A stretch of 64,000 bases of DNA from Alkaliphilus flagellatus (GTDB taxonomy: Bacteria > Bacillota > Clostridia > Peptostreptococcales > Natronincolaceae), in assembly GCF_018919215.1 (NCBI RefSeq), contig NZ_JAHLQK010000001.1:280430-344429 (forward strand), written 5' to 3'. Both the position numbers and the translations under genes were made by a program. The notes beneath the pieces were generated by a model. It was not told where the DNA came from and ran no database searches. It saw only the letters and a list, made by a program, of their open reading frames with translations. Below, piece after piece: positions 34,091 to 42,456 of the stretch. Positions within the stretch are counted from its first letter, which is position 1, and each line of letters starts with the position of its first letter.

Positions 34091-34829
34091 GAGAGATATT
34101 TCTAAGATTAAAACTACACTCTTGAAGTATAAAGTAACATTGCCCCGTGATGAAGATAGACTAAAAACCATTGAGTTAGCACAAGCTGCTCTATATCATA
34201 GAAAAAATGTAAGAACACCGCTATCATCCTTATTTATTACTCAAGCAAAATATATTTCAAAGTTCTTATGGGTTACCCAAATATTAGCCATCATCTTAAC
34301 GGTTATGACTTCAGACGGTTTCTCAACTATAAGCGAGATACAGGGTTTAATATTTACAGTGGTACCAATTTTGACATTTTATGTTGTGCCAGAAGTAATG
34401 AAAGCAAAGATATACGGGATGAGCGAGGTTGAAGTTGTTTGCAAAAATACTCTGGCCAAAATAATGATAATAAAATTAATAATCATTGGAACAGTTAATA
34501 TCGGGGCTATCTTAGCAATCACTTTATTTTTAAGCAGTAGATTTGATATGCGTTTTATAGAACTTTTGATTTATGGGCTTATTCCATTTAATATCATGAA
34601 TTTCATGAATCTCTTAGTGTTAGATATTTTAAAATTGAAATCACCTTTTGTTTTTCTGTCAACATCACTGGTAACTACTTTGCTTTTACAGCTAACAAAA
34701 ATTTATTTTGATATAGCCCAGCAAGTGTGGAATGGTCTATTTTTTATTAGTGTTATTCTACTAGTTTTTGAATTGTATAGACTTGTAATTAATATGAGAG
34801 AAAGGCAGGAACTATTGATATGGAATTAA
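34083..34829 (+). CDS. Membrane protein of sigma/ABC operon (possible anti-sigma or permease partner)
   Basis: A 248-residue protein with a basic N-terminal cytoplasmic stretch of ~55 residues (MNKRDISKIKTTLLKYKVTL) and six hydrophobic segments. TTG 34083 follows AAGGAGGG and overlaps the end of the sigma-factor frame; its end overlaps the ATPase start by 10 bases. No zinc-finger anti-sigma motif (HxxxCxxC) is visible. Genes of this type sit between a sigma factor and an ABC-2 type transporter in Firmicutes, so it may regulate the sigma factor or be part of the transporter; no family is recognised. Confidence 0.6.
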   Translation: MNKRDISKIKTTLLKYKVTLPRDEDRLKTIELAQAALYHRKNVRTPLSSLFITQAKYISKFLWVTQILAIILTVMTSDGFSTISEIQGLIFTVVPILTFYVVPEVMKAKIYGMSEVEVVCKNTLAKIMIIKLIIIGTVNIGAILAITLFLSSRFDMRFIELLIYGLIPFNIMNFMNLLVLDILKLKSPFVFLSTSLVTTLLLQLTKIYFDIAQQVWNGLFFISVILLVFELYRLVINMRERQELLIWN

Positions 34830-35710
34830 GGATTAACAATCTAACTCGTCAATATGGTAATAAAATTGCGGTTGATAACTTCTCTGCAACCCTAACTCCC
34901 GGTGTTTATGGGCTGCTTGGGGCAAATGGCATGGGAAAGACGACACTGATGCGGTTGGTTTGCGATATTCTAAAGCCATCAGCAGGAGAAATCACATATG
35001 ATGGAGTGAATATTACAGAGCTAGGCGAAGATTATCGCGATATTCTCAGTTATCTTCCGCAGCAATTTGGATACTACCCTGATTTTAGCGCTTATGATTA
35101 CATGATGTACCTTGCTTCCTTGAAAGGACTTAAACGTTTTGCTGCTCGCAAAAAGACCTTGGAGTTGTTGGAAACTGTAGGATTAATTGACGAGAAAAAG
35201 CATAAGATTAAGACTTTTTCTGGCGGTATGCGCCAACGCCTTGGCATTGCACAAGCCATGCTAAATGACCCCAAAATTCTTGTACTTGATGAGCCAACTG
35301 CGGGGCTTGACCCTAAAGAGCGGGTAAAGTTTCGTAACCTCATCAGCTCATTTTCCCGGGAAAGGATTATAATCCTTTCCACTCATATCGTGTCCGATAT
35401 AGAATACATTGCTGATGAAATTTTGGTTATAAAAGGTGGGCAGCTGCTTAGTCGAGGTAATGTACACAGTATTACCGAAGCAATTGAAGGCTTTGTATGG
35501 GAGATTACTGTCAGTGCGGAAGCTGCTAAGCAGATGAATACTAAATTTATTATCAGCAACCTTAAACATCGTGATGAATATATCACGCTCCGAATCGTGG
35601 CTACGAATAAACCACATGAAGAGGCTATAAATGTATCACCAAATCTCGAAGATTTATACTTATATTACTTTCAGGAGGAAGAATCAAATGATAACATTAA
35701 TCAACTATGA
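34820..35710 (+). CDS. ABC transporter ATP-binding protein
   Basis: A 296-residue ATPase with Walker A GANGMGKTT (~residue 35), Q-loop YLPQQFGYYP, signature FSGGMRQRLGIAQAM (~133), Walker B ILVLDEPTAGLDP (~154) and H-loop STHIVSD. It belongs to the ABC-2/CcmA-like export class. Its C-terminal ~80 residues form an accessory domain. The ATG overlaps the upstream gene by 10 bases; the permease ATG at 35688 lies inside its 3' end. Likely substrates for this operon type include antimicrobial peptides or sodium; not determinable here. Confidence 0.92.
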   Translation: MELRINNLTRQYGNKIAVDNFSATLTPGVYGLLGANGMGKTTLMRLVCDILKPSAGEITYDGVNITELGEDYRDILSYLPQQFGYYPDFSAYDYMMYLASLKGLKRFAARKKTLELLETVGLIDEKKHKIKTFSGGMRQRLGIAQAMLNDPKILVLDEPTAGLDPKERVKFRNLISSFSRERIIILSTHIVSDIEYIADEILVIKGGQLLSRGNVHSITEAIEGFVWEITVSAEAAKQMNTKFIISNLKHRDEYITLRIVATNKPHEEAINVSPNLEDLYLYYFQEEESNDNINQL

Positions 35711-36935
35711 GTTGACCAAATTATTTTGTAGGCGTAGTACAAAAATTTTGCTAATCGCTTCATTTCTACTCTGTTTAATCTTACTTGTTGGTTCGCTTTT
35801 AACTTTTCAAATAATTGATTCTGACATGAATATACGCAAGGGTATGTCAGCAATTGAATATGACCGCACGACACAGAAACAATTTGCAGGAGAATATACA
35901 AATATGGAAGCAAAGGCACTTCTTGCAGAAATTGAGGCAGTTTGTAACAATCCCCAATATAGGCGTACGGAAAATCAGCCTGCGAACAATCCCTCACCAC
36001 TAACTGACCAAGCATATTACAAATATTTGAAGAAATATGACCCTATTTGGACAATTATCAATTACCAACAGGCTTTTCCAGAGCTGATTGCTAAAGTTGA
36101 GCGAGGTGATTTATTTCAGATTTACCAACATAATGCAAAATCATTGGATGATATGAAGGACATTCCCGACCCCGATCTCAATAACCCCGTTGCACAAAAG
36201 CTCACGGTGATGTATAAAAACGTCGAAATTCCCTTTCATATCGACTATATTGAGGGATGGAACAAACTAATATATGGGTTTTCACATATTCTTGCACTAC
36301 TGATAAGTGCCATAGTGATTATATGCCTGGCTCCGATTTTTTCTGATGAATACAGCACCGGAGCAGCAGCAATTTTGCTGACAACGAAACACGGCAAGAA
36401 TAAGCTCATCAAGGCCAAAGTAGCTGCTGCATTTACATTCAGTACAAGTGTGTTTTTCATTTTTGCTCTTTTGTATACTGCTTTTTATGGCTTGACCTAT
36501 GGCTTCTCGGGCGCTACCAGTAGTCTTCAAACCAGTGCAGATTTCATAATATCACCATATAATTTGACAATGGTTGGACTGTTTCTGCGTGTGCTTGGTA
36601 TTGGTTACCTCGGTTTAATGTTTCTCACGGCTATTACGCTTTTTATTTCCTCGAAATCCAGAAATGCGTATACAGCGCTTATTCCGCTAGCGGCCATTCT
36701 GTTCTTGCCACTTATAGATTTATCAAGAATTTCTAAAGTGCTTCACAAGATTTTACTGCTATTTCCAATTCATGTCATGAGGGTCTCAGAAATATACCCA
36801 ATGGCGAACTTTTATAATATTTTCGGTTTATTGGTTGACCAAGTTTTAATGGCAATTATCGTTTCAATTTTATTAATCTTTATGTTTGTACCTTTTTCTT
36901 ATCGAGCTTTTAAGTCTTATCAGGTCCAAGGTTAA
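35688..36935 (+). CDS. ABC-2 type transporter permease
   Basis: A 415-residue permease. One membrane helix follows the N-terminus (LLIASFLLCLILLVGSLLTF), then an extracytoplasmic loop of ~180 residues, then five more helices (e.g. ILALLISAIVIICLAPIFSDE), the common layout of ABC-2 permeases. The frame opens at 35631, but AGGAGG (35673-35678) directs ATG 35688. It overlaps the ATPase gene by 23 bases. GC content here is slightly above the window's average, suggesting separate ancestry of this operon. Confidence 0.85.
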   Translation: MITLINYELTKLFCRRSTKILLIASFLLCLILLVGSLLTFQIIDSDMNIRKGMSAIEYDRTTQKQFAGEYTNMEAKALLAEIEAVCNNPQYRRTENQPANNPSPLTDQAYYKYLKKYDPIWTIINYQQAFPELIAKVERGDLFQIYQHNAKSLDDMKDIPDPDLNNPVAQKLTVMYKNVEIPFHIDYIEGWNKLIYGFSHILALLISAIVIICLAPIFSDEYSTGAAAILLTTKHGKNKLIKAKVAAAFTFSTSVFFIFALLYTAFYGLTYGFSGATSSLQTSADFIISPYNLTMVGLFLRVLGIGYLGLMFLTAITLFISSKSRNAYTALIPLAAILFLPLIDLSRISKVLHKILLLFPIHVMRVSEIYPMANFYNIFGLLVDQVLMAIIVSILLIFMFVPFSYRAFKSYQVQG

Positions 36936-37057
36936 TTAGGTTTTAAAGTTTGTGAAATTGATAAAGAATAATTTGGACTGGGAGTTTGATGGAATCTATG
37001 GAGATTGAGGTAGCAGAGATTTATGCATAGATGGTAGTAGGGCACTTTTCATGTTAG

Positions 37058-37095
37058 TTACATCATTCGTGTAATAACAACGCATGTGGAGTGTA
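37058..37095. repeat. Dispersed intergenic repeat family 1, copy 4
   Basis: gttacatcattcgtgtaa...cgcatgtggagtgt; same block order as the copies at 703, 17586 and 33202. Confidence 0.4.
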
Positions 37096-37180
37096 TAGTT
37101 CTGATGACGAATTGTGGTCATAAGGATAAATAAGACGGTTTGACCACAAAATGTTGTGGTTTTAAAGTAAAAAACGAACA

Positions 37181-37220
37181 AAAACCGGGCTGAAAAATGC
37201 ATTTTTTTAGCCCGGTTTTT
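37181..37220. terminator. Strong terminator between convergent genes
   Basis: aaaaccgggct (37181-37191) pairs exactly with agcccggtttt (37209-37219), flanked by A-run and T-run, so it can act on both strands: for the ABC operon and for the minus-strand gene ending at 37378. Confidence 0.8.
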
Positions 37221-37377
37221 GAGGGCACTTTATAGATGACATCGGGTATTCTTGATGATGATAATCTTAAAACGCAATTCCAAATATGAAAATCTAAAGG
37301 CATTGAGATAAAAATCTAAAATCTATTATTTTCAAATTAACTTAATATACATCTATGATAAGAAATCCATATTTGAG

Positions 37378-37890
37378 TTAGCTAATCAATTTTATTTTTA
37401 TAAGATAATTCATGAATTTTCTAAAGCAAATATTCCAGATGCTCGCGTAAACAAGTGAAAACAAGAAAAAAATTAAAAAAGTTAAAGCAATTGATAACGA
37501 ACTGGTTAAATCTACAAACGCCAAAATACCTACTATATAAGTTAAAAATATCATTCCAAGAGATAGTGTTATGCTTGAAAATAATATAGAAATTATTATT
37601 CCCTTCCTATAAAGCAATGTTCCGATAACGATACCTAGTAGCCCGGTGGTAAAAAGTAGTATTATTGTCTCCTGCGCACTAACTATAGCAAGAATTAATG
37701 CGGAAGAAAAAAATACAGTAAAACCAAGAGAAATATTAGAAACAGCAGCTATCGCAATAGGTAGAGTACTTAATGGACTTAAGGCCAACCCAATCGTGGG
37801 TAAAAATATAGGTGCTGATTGAAATAGTACAGCTACTGTTGTTAATATACCTCCAATACAAATAAACCTGCTTATATTCATTTTTTTCAA
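37378..37890 (-). CDS. Small multi-pass membrane protein, function unknown
   Basis: A 170-residue protein with five or six hydrophobic segments and few charged residues. Conserved-looking parts are the N-terminal MNISRFICIGGILTTVAVLF and PIFLPTIGLALSPLSTLPIAIAA. The general pattern (short, Gly/Pro-containing first helices, loops rich in Ser) recalls S-components of energy-coupling-factor transporters, but no ligand motif can be recognised. ATG at 37890 follows AGGAGGCATTTAAA on its strand. No transporter ATPase is adjacent. Confidence 0.55.
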   Translation of the reverse strand: MKKMNISRFICIGGILTTVAVLFQSAPIFLPTIGLALSPLSTLPIAIAAVSNISLGFTVFFSSALILAIVSAQETIILLFTTGLLGIVIGTLLYRKGIIISILFSSITLSLGMIFLTYIVGILAFVDLTSSLSIALTFLIFFLFSLVYASIWNICFRKFMNYLIKIKLIS

Positions 37891-37962
37891 TTTAAATGCC
37901 TCCTATCAGGTGCTACTAGTATTTTAGAATACTGATTGATACGTGCATATTTCTGTATAAGC

Positions 37963-37995
37963 ACTGAAGGTATATCCTCTTAATATACCTTCAGT
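37963..37995. terminator. Hairpin downstream of the PQQ-type dehydrogenase
   Basis: actgaaggtatat (37963-37975) pairs exactly with atataccttcagt (37983-37995), loop cctctta. It lies downstream of the minus-strand gene at 38136-39590; the T-run is poor. Confidence 0.55.
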
Positions 37996-38135
37996 AAAGG
38001 CTTTCATCATTTACATCAAATCAGTTTCAAAATTGACGTGGGAATATGATTGCTCTCTTGTTTGTTTTATATTTCGATTCAATAAATCCTAGAAAGGAAT
38101 TTACCTGGTATTAAGTCGAATTTTATAGTTATGAA

Positions 38136-39590
38136 TCATGGAACAATTTCAAAAACAGTACCTTGGTTAAAATCAGTCACATTCATAGAGCCATAAACCC
38201 CTAAATATAGTCTGGTTTGATCCAGATTCGTTCCCAAACTAACATAAAAAGCTGATTGTGACCCAAAATTATAATCGGTTTCAATAACACTAAAATCATT
38301 TAGTTTACAATCTGTTCTTACCCTGGTATAAGCTAAAACACCTTTAACCGGAGGTTCAGATTCTTCATTCCGGGCAAAATCGGTAAACACAACGCTTCCC
38401 GTTAAATCGGGGATTCCATTCCCCATATATGACTGGACTCCTGTAAGTGCGGTTCCTCCAAACTTATCGGGTCGGGGATCTTTATGAAAATAACTAGTTA
38501 GAGGCTGAAGACGATGCACTGAGGTTTTTACTGCTTCATTGTAATAAGCAATTACTTTCTCATCCAAAGTCGGACTTGCAGAGCAGTCCCTTATAATCGA
38601 AGTAGGAAAAGCACCTTCCCACCCTCGCCAGCCAAAGTTAATAAATCCTTCTTGGTCAGGTTCAGATTTCATTAAAGAAGCTTGAACAAGCTGAGTAACC
38701 GGTATTGGTTTATAATGAACGAATGAAAAAATCGACTCTGCCAGATCCTGTCCGACATTTCCCACATATTTGATATACTGATTATAAAATCTTTGAAATG
38801 AAATGCCAGGTATATTGCGAACCCCTTTGGCAATTACCGTAAGCGTTTCCTGAATAGGTACGGGGAGTTCATTAAAACGTGTGACTACGGGTGGATTATA
38901 GATAAATGTATTCTTAACTACATCAATTTCAATTATTTTACCGGCGATTTCCATATCATCCTGGCTTAAATTAAATGGATCATAGCCTGATCCACCATCT
39001 CCGGTTGTTAAAATAAGTTTTCCTGTTTCAGGTGAAAAGTTTAAGCTGTTGACACCATTATGATTAAAAAATGGTCTTCTTAAATTAAGTAATGTCCGCC
39101 GTTTTTGAGGTTGACCATTCGATTGTAAAATCCATTCTTCAACTGTGTCAATATGATCATATTGAATTTCTCTATTTATCCACTGTAGGTTTAAGGTTCT
39201 GGGATCACACGGATTAGGATTAAAAAATTCAGGAAGAGCACCTGGACCTTGTGCTCCAGCTACTGAATTAGGAAGAGCACCCGGACCTTGTGTTCCAGCA
39301 ACTGAATAATGAAGATAAAACAGACCGTTACAATAAAATTCGGGATGAAACGCTAGTCCTATCAATCCCCGTTCATCATATCCACCACCAGAAACACCTA
39401 GTTTTATGATTCGTGGGCGAATATCTAAAAAAGTCCTTATAACTCCGTTTCCTATGTAAAAGATCTCTCCTACCTGGGTTGCAATAAATAATCTTTCGAT
39501 TGAGTCACCTGGAAGTATAGCTGTTTTCAAAACAGTGGGTAAATTTATCTTACTAACAATAGGCCGTAAACTAACTTCAACTTTTATCAA
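38136..39590 (-). CDS. PQQ-dependent sugar dehydrogenase-like (GSDH/sorbosone dehydrogenase) beta-propeller protein
   Basis: A 484-residue soluble-type glucose/sorbosone dehydrogenase homologue. Motifs include RLFIATQVGEIFYI near the start, GLIGLAFHPEFYCNGLFYLHYS, LNFSPETGKLILTTGDGGSGYDPFN and GWRGWEGAFPTSI. No signal peptide is seen. An odd feature is a 13-residue tandem duplication at residues ~95-120 (SVAGTQGPGALPN then SVAGAQGPGALPE), encoded by a 39-base direct repeat around 39230-39308. TTG 39590 follows AAGGAGTG on its strand. Whether it binds PQQ is uncertain, because clostridia generally do not make this cofactor; related proteins in Firmicutes may have other roles. Confidence 0.8.
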   Translation of the reverse strand: MIKVEVSLRPIVSKINLPTVLKTAILPGDSIERLFIATQVGEIFYIGNGVIRTFLDIRPRIIKLGVSGGGYDERGLIGLAFHPEFYCNGLFYLHYSVAGTQGPGALPNSVAGAQGPGALPEFFNPNPCDPRTLNLQWINREIQYDHIDTVEEWILQSNGQPQKRRTLLNLRRPFFNHNGVNSLNFSPETGKLILTTGDGGSGYDPFNLSQDDMEIAGKIIEIDVVKNTFIYNPPVVTRFNELPVPIQETLTVIAKGVRNIPGISFQRFYNQYIKYVGNVGQDLAESIFSFVHYKPIPVTQLVQASLMKSEPDQEGFINFGWRGWEGAFPTSIIRDCSASPTLDEKVIAYYNEAVKTSVHRLQPLTSYFHKDPRPDKFGGTALTGVQSYMGNGIPDLTGSVVFTDFARNEESEPPVKGVLAYTRVRTDCKLNDFSVIETDYNFGSQSAFYVSLGTNLDQTRLYLGVYGSMNVTDFNQGTVFEIVP

Positions 39591-39748
39591 CTTATTTTAC
39601 ACTCCTTCTTATTATTTTCTTTTATAAGAATATGATTAGAACTGTTATATTAGCACCGAATTATGGTCAGGGAATCATATCTTTACTTTCAAGTTGTAAT
39701 AAAACTTGCTATAGTAATATAGATAGGTATAGAAAGGGTGAGGTTTAA

Positions 39749-40786
39749 TTGAAAAAACAAAAAAGAATTAGAGATTATGGAATAATTATAGGAGATCTAC
39801 CAACTGGAAATTTGAATAAAATAACTGATGTAAAGGGTATTAAAGTAGGTCATTGTACAATAGATACAAATGAGAATAAAACTGGTATAACAGTAATTCT
39901 TCCAATGGAAGATAACATTTTTAAAAATAAACTTGTTGCAGCATCCTATGTTTTAAATGGATTTGGTAAAACAATGGGACTTGTACAAATAGAGGAATTA
40001 GGTACCTTAGAGTCTATTATTGCCCTTACAAATACTCTAAATGTTGGATTAGTACATGATGCGGTAGTAGATTACATGATAGAACAATGCAAAAATGATA
40101 ATATTAAATTAGAATCTATAAATCCTATAGTATGTGAATGTAATGATAGTTACCTTAATAATATACAAATGAGGGCAGTGGGTAAAAAACATGTTTATAA
40201 AGCTATTGAGGATGCGTCTACAGATTTCCTAGAGGGGGATGTAGGGGCTGGTAAAGGTATGAGATGCCATTACCTCAAAGGGGGAATAGGATCTGCTTCA
40301 CGTGTAATCACCATAGATAATCATACATATACAGTAGGAGTATTGGTTTTATCCAATCATGGACGATTGGAAGACCTTATAATTGATGGAAATAAAATAG
40401 GCAGAAAAATTTCTGAAAGGTTAAATAATGAAAGTTTAGTTGATAAGGGTTCTATTATATCAATAATAGCAACTGATTTACCGTTAAGCAGTAGACAGTT
40501 AAAAAGAGTATGTAAAAGAGCAGGAGTTGGTTTAGCAAGGCTGGGTTCTTTTATTGGACATGGAAGTGGTGAAGTTATGATTGCCTTTTCTACTAGAAAT
40601 ATTTTAAAGGATGATGATCCAGATATAGTTAATGTCAAAATTTTAAAAGAAGATAAGATCGATATAGTTTTTAGAGCTGTTGCCGAGTGCGAGGAAGAAG
40701 CAGTATTAAATTCTATGATTACTTGTGGCAAGGTAATAGGAAGGAATAACAATACATTAGAAATTTTAAGTAGTTATATAGAGTAA
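39749..40786 (+). CDS. P1 family (DmpA/BapA-like) Ntn-type aminopeptidase
   Basis: A 345-residue member of peptidase family S58 (DmpA fold). It starts with RIRDYGIIIGDLPTGNLNKITDV, the conserved family opening, and has GDVGAGKGMRCHYLKGGIGSAS in the middle. The autoproteolysis site is visible as Gly234-Ser235 (VDKGSIISIIATDLPL), where the new N-terminal serine becomes the nucleophile. Such enzymes remove N-terminal residues, including D- or beta-amino acids. TTG 39749 follows AAAGGGTGAGG. Single gene, ending at the terminator at 40876-40916. Confidence 0.9.
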   Translation: MKKQKRIRDYGIIIGDLPTGNLNKITDVKGIKVGHCTIDTNENKTGITVILPMEDNIFKNKLVAASYVLNGFGKTMGLVQIEELGTLESIIALTNTLNVGLVHDAVVDYMIEQCKNDNIKLESINPIVCECNDSYLNNIQMRAVGKKHVYKAIEDASTDFLEGDVGAGKGMRCHYLKGGIGSASRVITIDNHTYTVGVLVLSNHGRLEDLIIDGNKIGRKISERLNNESLVDKGSIISIIATDLPLSSRQLKRVCKRAGVGLARLGSFIGHGSGEVMIAFSTRNILKDDDPDIVNVKILKEDKIDIVFRAVAECEEEAVLNSMITCGKVIGRNNNTLEILSSYIE

Positions 40787-40875
40787 AATGTTTACCATAG
40801 ATAAGAACACTAACGGGAGCGATTAAACCTTGTCTCTATGCTTTAAACTTAGCACAGATTGCATATTATTGAAAT

Positions 40876-40916
40876 AGCCCTCTATGACATTTGATCTTAT
40901 CTTAGAGGGCTGCTTT
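40876..40916 (+). terminator. Terminator after the P1 peptidase gene
   Basis: agccctct (40876-40883) pairs with agagggct (40904-40911), followed by gctttt. Confidence 0.7.
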
Positions 40917-40956
40917 TACAGAGCCTTAGATATTCCAAAGGAAGGCTTTGTTATAT

Positions 40957-41256
40957 TTAGTGTTCGTGGTCCCTTTCGGCATCTTCTTTAGTTTGATGAA
41001 CCGTACCTCTTGGATGTACAGGTGGCGCATATATAGAGTACAATTTAAGAGGTTTATTACCTATATTGATTAGATTGTGCCATTTACCAGCAGGTATCAT
41101 AATCGCAAAGTCATCACATACTTTTCTTTGAAAGTCTAACTTACATTTACTATCCCCCATTTTAATAAGTCCTTGACCTTCTTCAATACGTATGAATTGA
41201 TCAACTGTGGGATGAACTTCTAAACCTATGTCATCTCCAACATTGATACTCATCAA
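40957..41256 (-). CDS. Cupin-domain protein, apparently 5'-truncated
   Basis: A 99-residue cupin with metal-ligand pattern HPTVDQFIRIEEG (first motif) and GKWHNLINIG (second motif), in the family of small cupins similar to mannose-6-phosphate isomerase domains. Upstream of the ATG the same frame still encodes NNYRTALWTGNHLQVTL (41257-41308), which belongs to the family's usual N-terminus, but a stop precedes it and there is no start codon. About 30 residues are therefore missing and the araC gene now abuts the break. The internal ATG may still be used; a decaying gene is equally likely. Confidence 0.7.
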   Translation of the reverse strand: MMSINVGDDIGLEVHPTVDQFIRIEEGQGLIKMGDSKCKLDFQRKVCDDFAIMIPAGKWHNLINIGNKPLKLYSIYAPPVHPRGTVHQTKEDAERDHEH

Positions 41257-41306
41257 GGTAACTTGTAAATGGTTTCCTGTCCATAAAGCAGTACGATAAT
41301 TATTGT

Positions 41307-42218
41307 TTACTTAGAACTCTTTAATATAGAAATACCACACTCTCTATACTCTTTGGGTGTTAAATTAGTATGTTTCCTGAATTGTTCAATATAATAGCTG
41401 ACACTTCCAAAACCTACTTCACTTGCAATTTCAGTAATGTTAAGATCGGTTCTTTTTAACAAATTGATACTTTGATTTAATCGATAAGTTATTAAATACT
41501 CAATAGGGCTTGTTTTAATCATTCGCTTAAAAAACCTGCAGCATTCTGATCTGCTAATATTACCTACTTTAGCTATGTCTTCAAGTACAATTTTATTCAT
41601 ATAGTTTTGGTGAATAAATGAAAGCATATCTTTAATCCTGTTATCTTCAACTAAAATGTTTAGATTGGTCTCGTTCATATAATCAGGAGTATTTAAAACT
41701 ATAGAATGCCATATATGAAAAAGGCTAGAATAAGTCCCTAGCTCATAACCGAATGGTTGACTTGTATAAATTTCAAATAAATCATTTAAAACTTCAAGTA
41801 TTTCCTTTTGCCAAGGGTTAGAAATATTAAGTTCAATAAAAGGAATAGATTTTGAGTTGATGAATGGAGCGACAAATTTTTGCTGAACAATGTTATCATC
41901 GGAAAAGAAATTTGGTGATATATCAAAACAAATATAGACGCAATCATTAGAATTATGCGAGGTAGCGGAATGCAGACAACTTGAATTGATAAATAATCCA
42001 TTCTTTTCATGGATATAATGTTTTGTTTGATTAACTGTAAAACATGCAGAGCCTTCAACTACAAGAACAAATTGTATTTCATCATGCCAATGCAAAGGAA
42101 CATGACCAAGAATATTTTTACTCAGTTGTGTCTTATAAATTGCGATTGGAAAATCTTTAGTACCATGTCTTGTAATCTCTTGTAGATCACTTGATATAGG
42201 AATATTAAATACTTGCAC
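41307..42218 (-). CDS. AraC-family transcriptional regulator
   Basis: A 303-residue regulator: N-terminal cupin sensor domain (PLHWHDEIQFVLVVEGSACF, residues ~40-60) and two C-terminal helix-turn-helix motifs (LEDIAKVGNISRSECCRFFKRM and ITEIASEVGFGSVSYYIEQFRKHTNLTPKEYR). Such proteins activate nearby genes for sugar or amino-acid use. ATG at 42218 follows AGGTGAATT on its strand. It is divergent from the dpaL-ygeY pair and lies just upstream of the truncated cupin on its own strand; a role in controlling dpaL-ygeY is possible. Confidence 0.88.
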   Translation of the reverse strand: MQVFNIPISSDLQEITRHGTKDFPIAIYKTQLSKNILGHVPLHWHDEIQFVLVVEGSACFTVNQTKHYIHEKNGLFINSSCLHSATSHNSNDCVYICFDISPNFFSDDNIVQQKFVAPFINSKSIPFIELNISNPWQKEILEVLNDLFEIYTSQPFGYELGTYSSLFHIWHSIVLNTPDYMNETNLNILVEDNRIKDMLSFIHQNYMNKIVLEDIAKVGNISRSECCRFFKRMIKTSPIEYLITYRLNQSINLLKRTDLNITEIASEVGFGSVSYYIEQFRKHTNLTPKEYRECGISILKSSK

Positions 42219-42332
42219 AAATTCACCTCGTTTCTAGAGCAATATAACGATATTATTTGAGCATAACCTTATAGATTTCGTTTGTGTTGATGCAATATAA
42301 TAATAGCATATCAAATGGTTTTAAGCTAACTT

Positions 42333-42431
42333 GATTTTACTGGAAACTATCCAGCTAGATGTTGTGTGGAAGTAGCAAGGCTACCGAAAGATGTAAAAGT
42401 AGAAATTGAGGTAACTGCAATTGTGGATTAA
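42333..42431 (+). pseudogene. RidA family remnant (C-terminal fragment)
   Basis: Thirty-two codons read DFTGNYPARCCVEVARLPKD and continue VKVEIEVTAIVD before TAA at 42429. This is the C-terminal end of RidA (the NYPARxCVEVARLPKDVKVEIE motif with the substrate-binding Arg). An in-frame stop lies immediately upstream (42327) and there is no start, so the rest of the gene has been lost. RidA deaminates reactive enamine/imine intermediates produced by PLP enzymes, fitting the adjacent ammonia-lyase. The remnant ends just before the dpaL ribosome site. Confidence 0.8.
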
Positions 42432-42456
42432 TAACATTTTTATAAGGAGGCAAAAA

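Larger units (their letters stand above)
36936..37377. other. Intergenic region after the ABC operon
   Basis: Contains a copy of repeat family 1 (37058-37095) and a strong terminator (37181-37220). The sequence after the terminator (tttatagatgaca..gggta, ~37228) recurs after a similar run at 54137-54157, hinting at a shared decayed element. No gene seen. Confidence 0.4.

Noticed and set aside
37118-37303. Minus-strand 61-codon frame over the terminator
   Set aside because: Runs through a strong terminator hairpin and has no ribosome site; weak similarity of its flank to 54137-54157 is noted instead as a possible shared relic.
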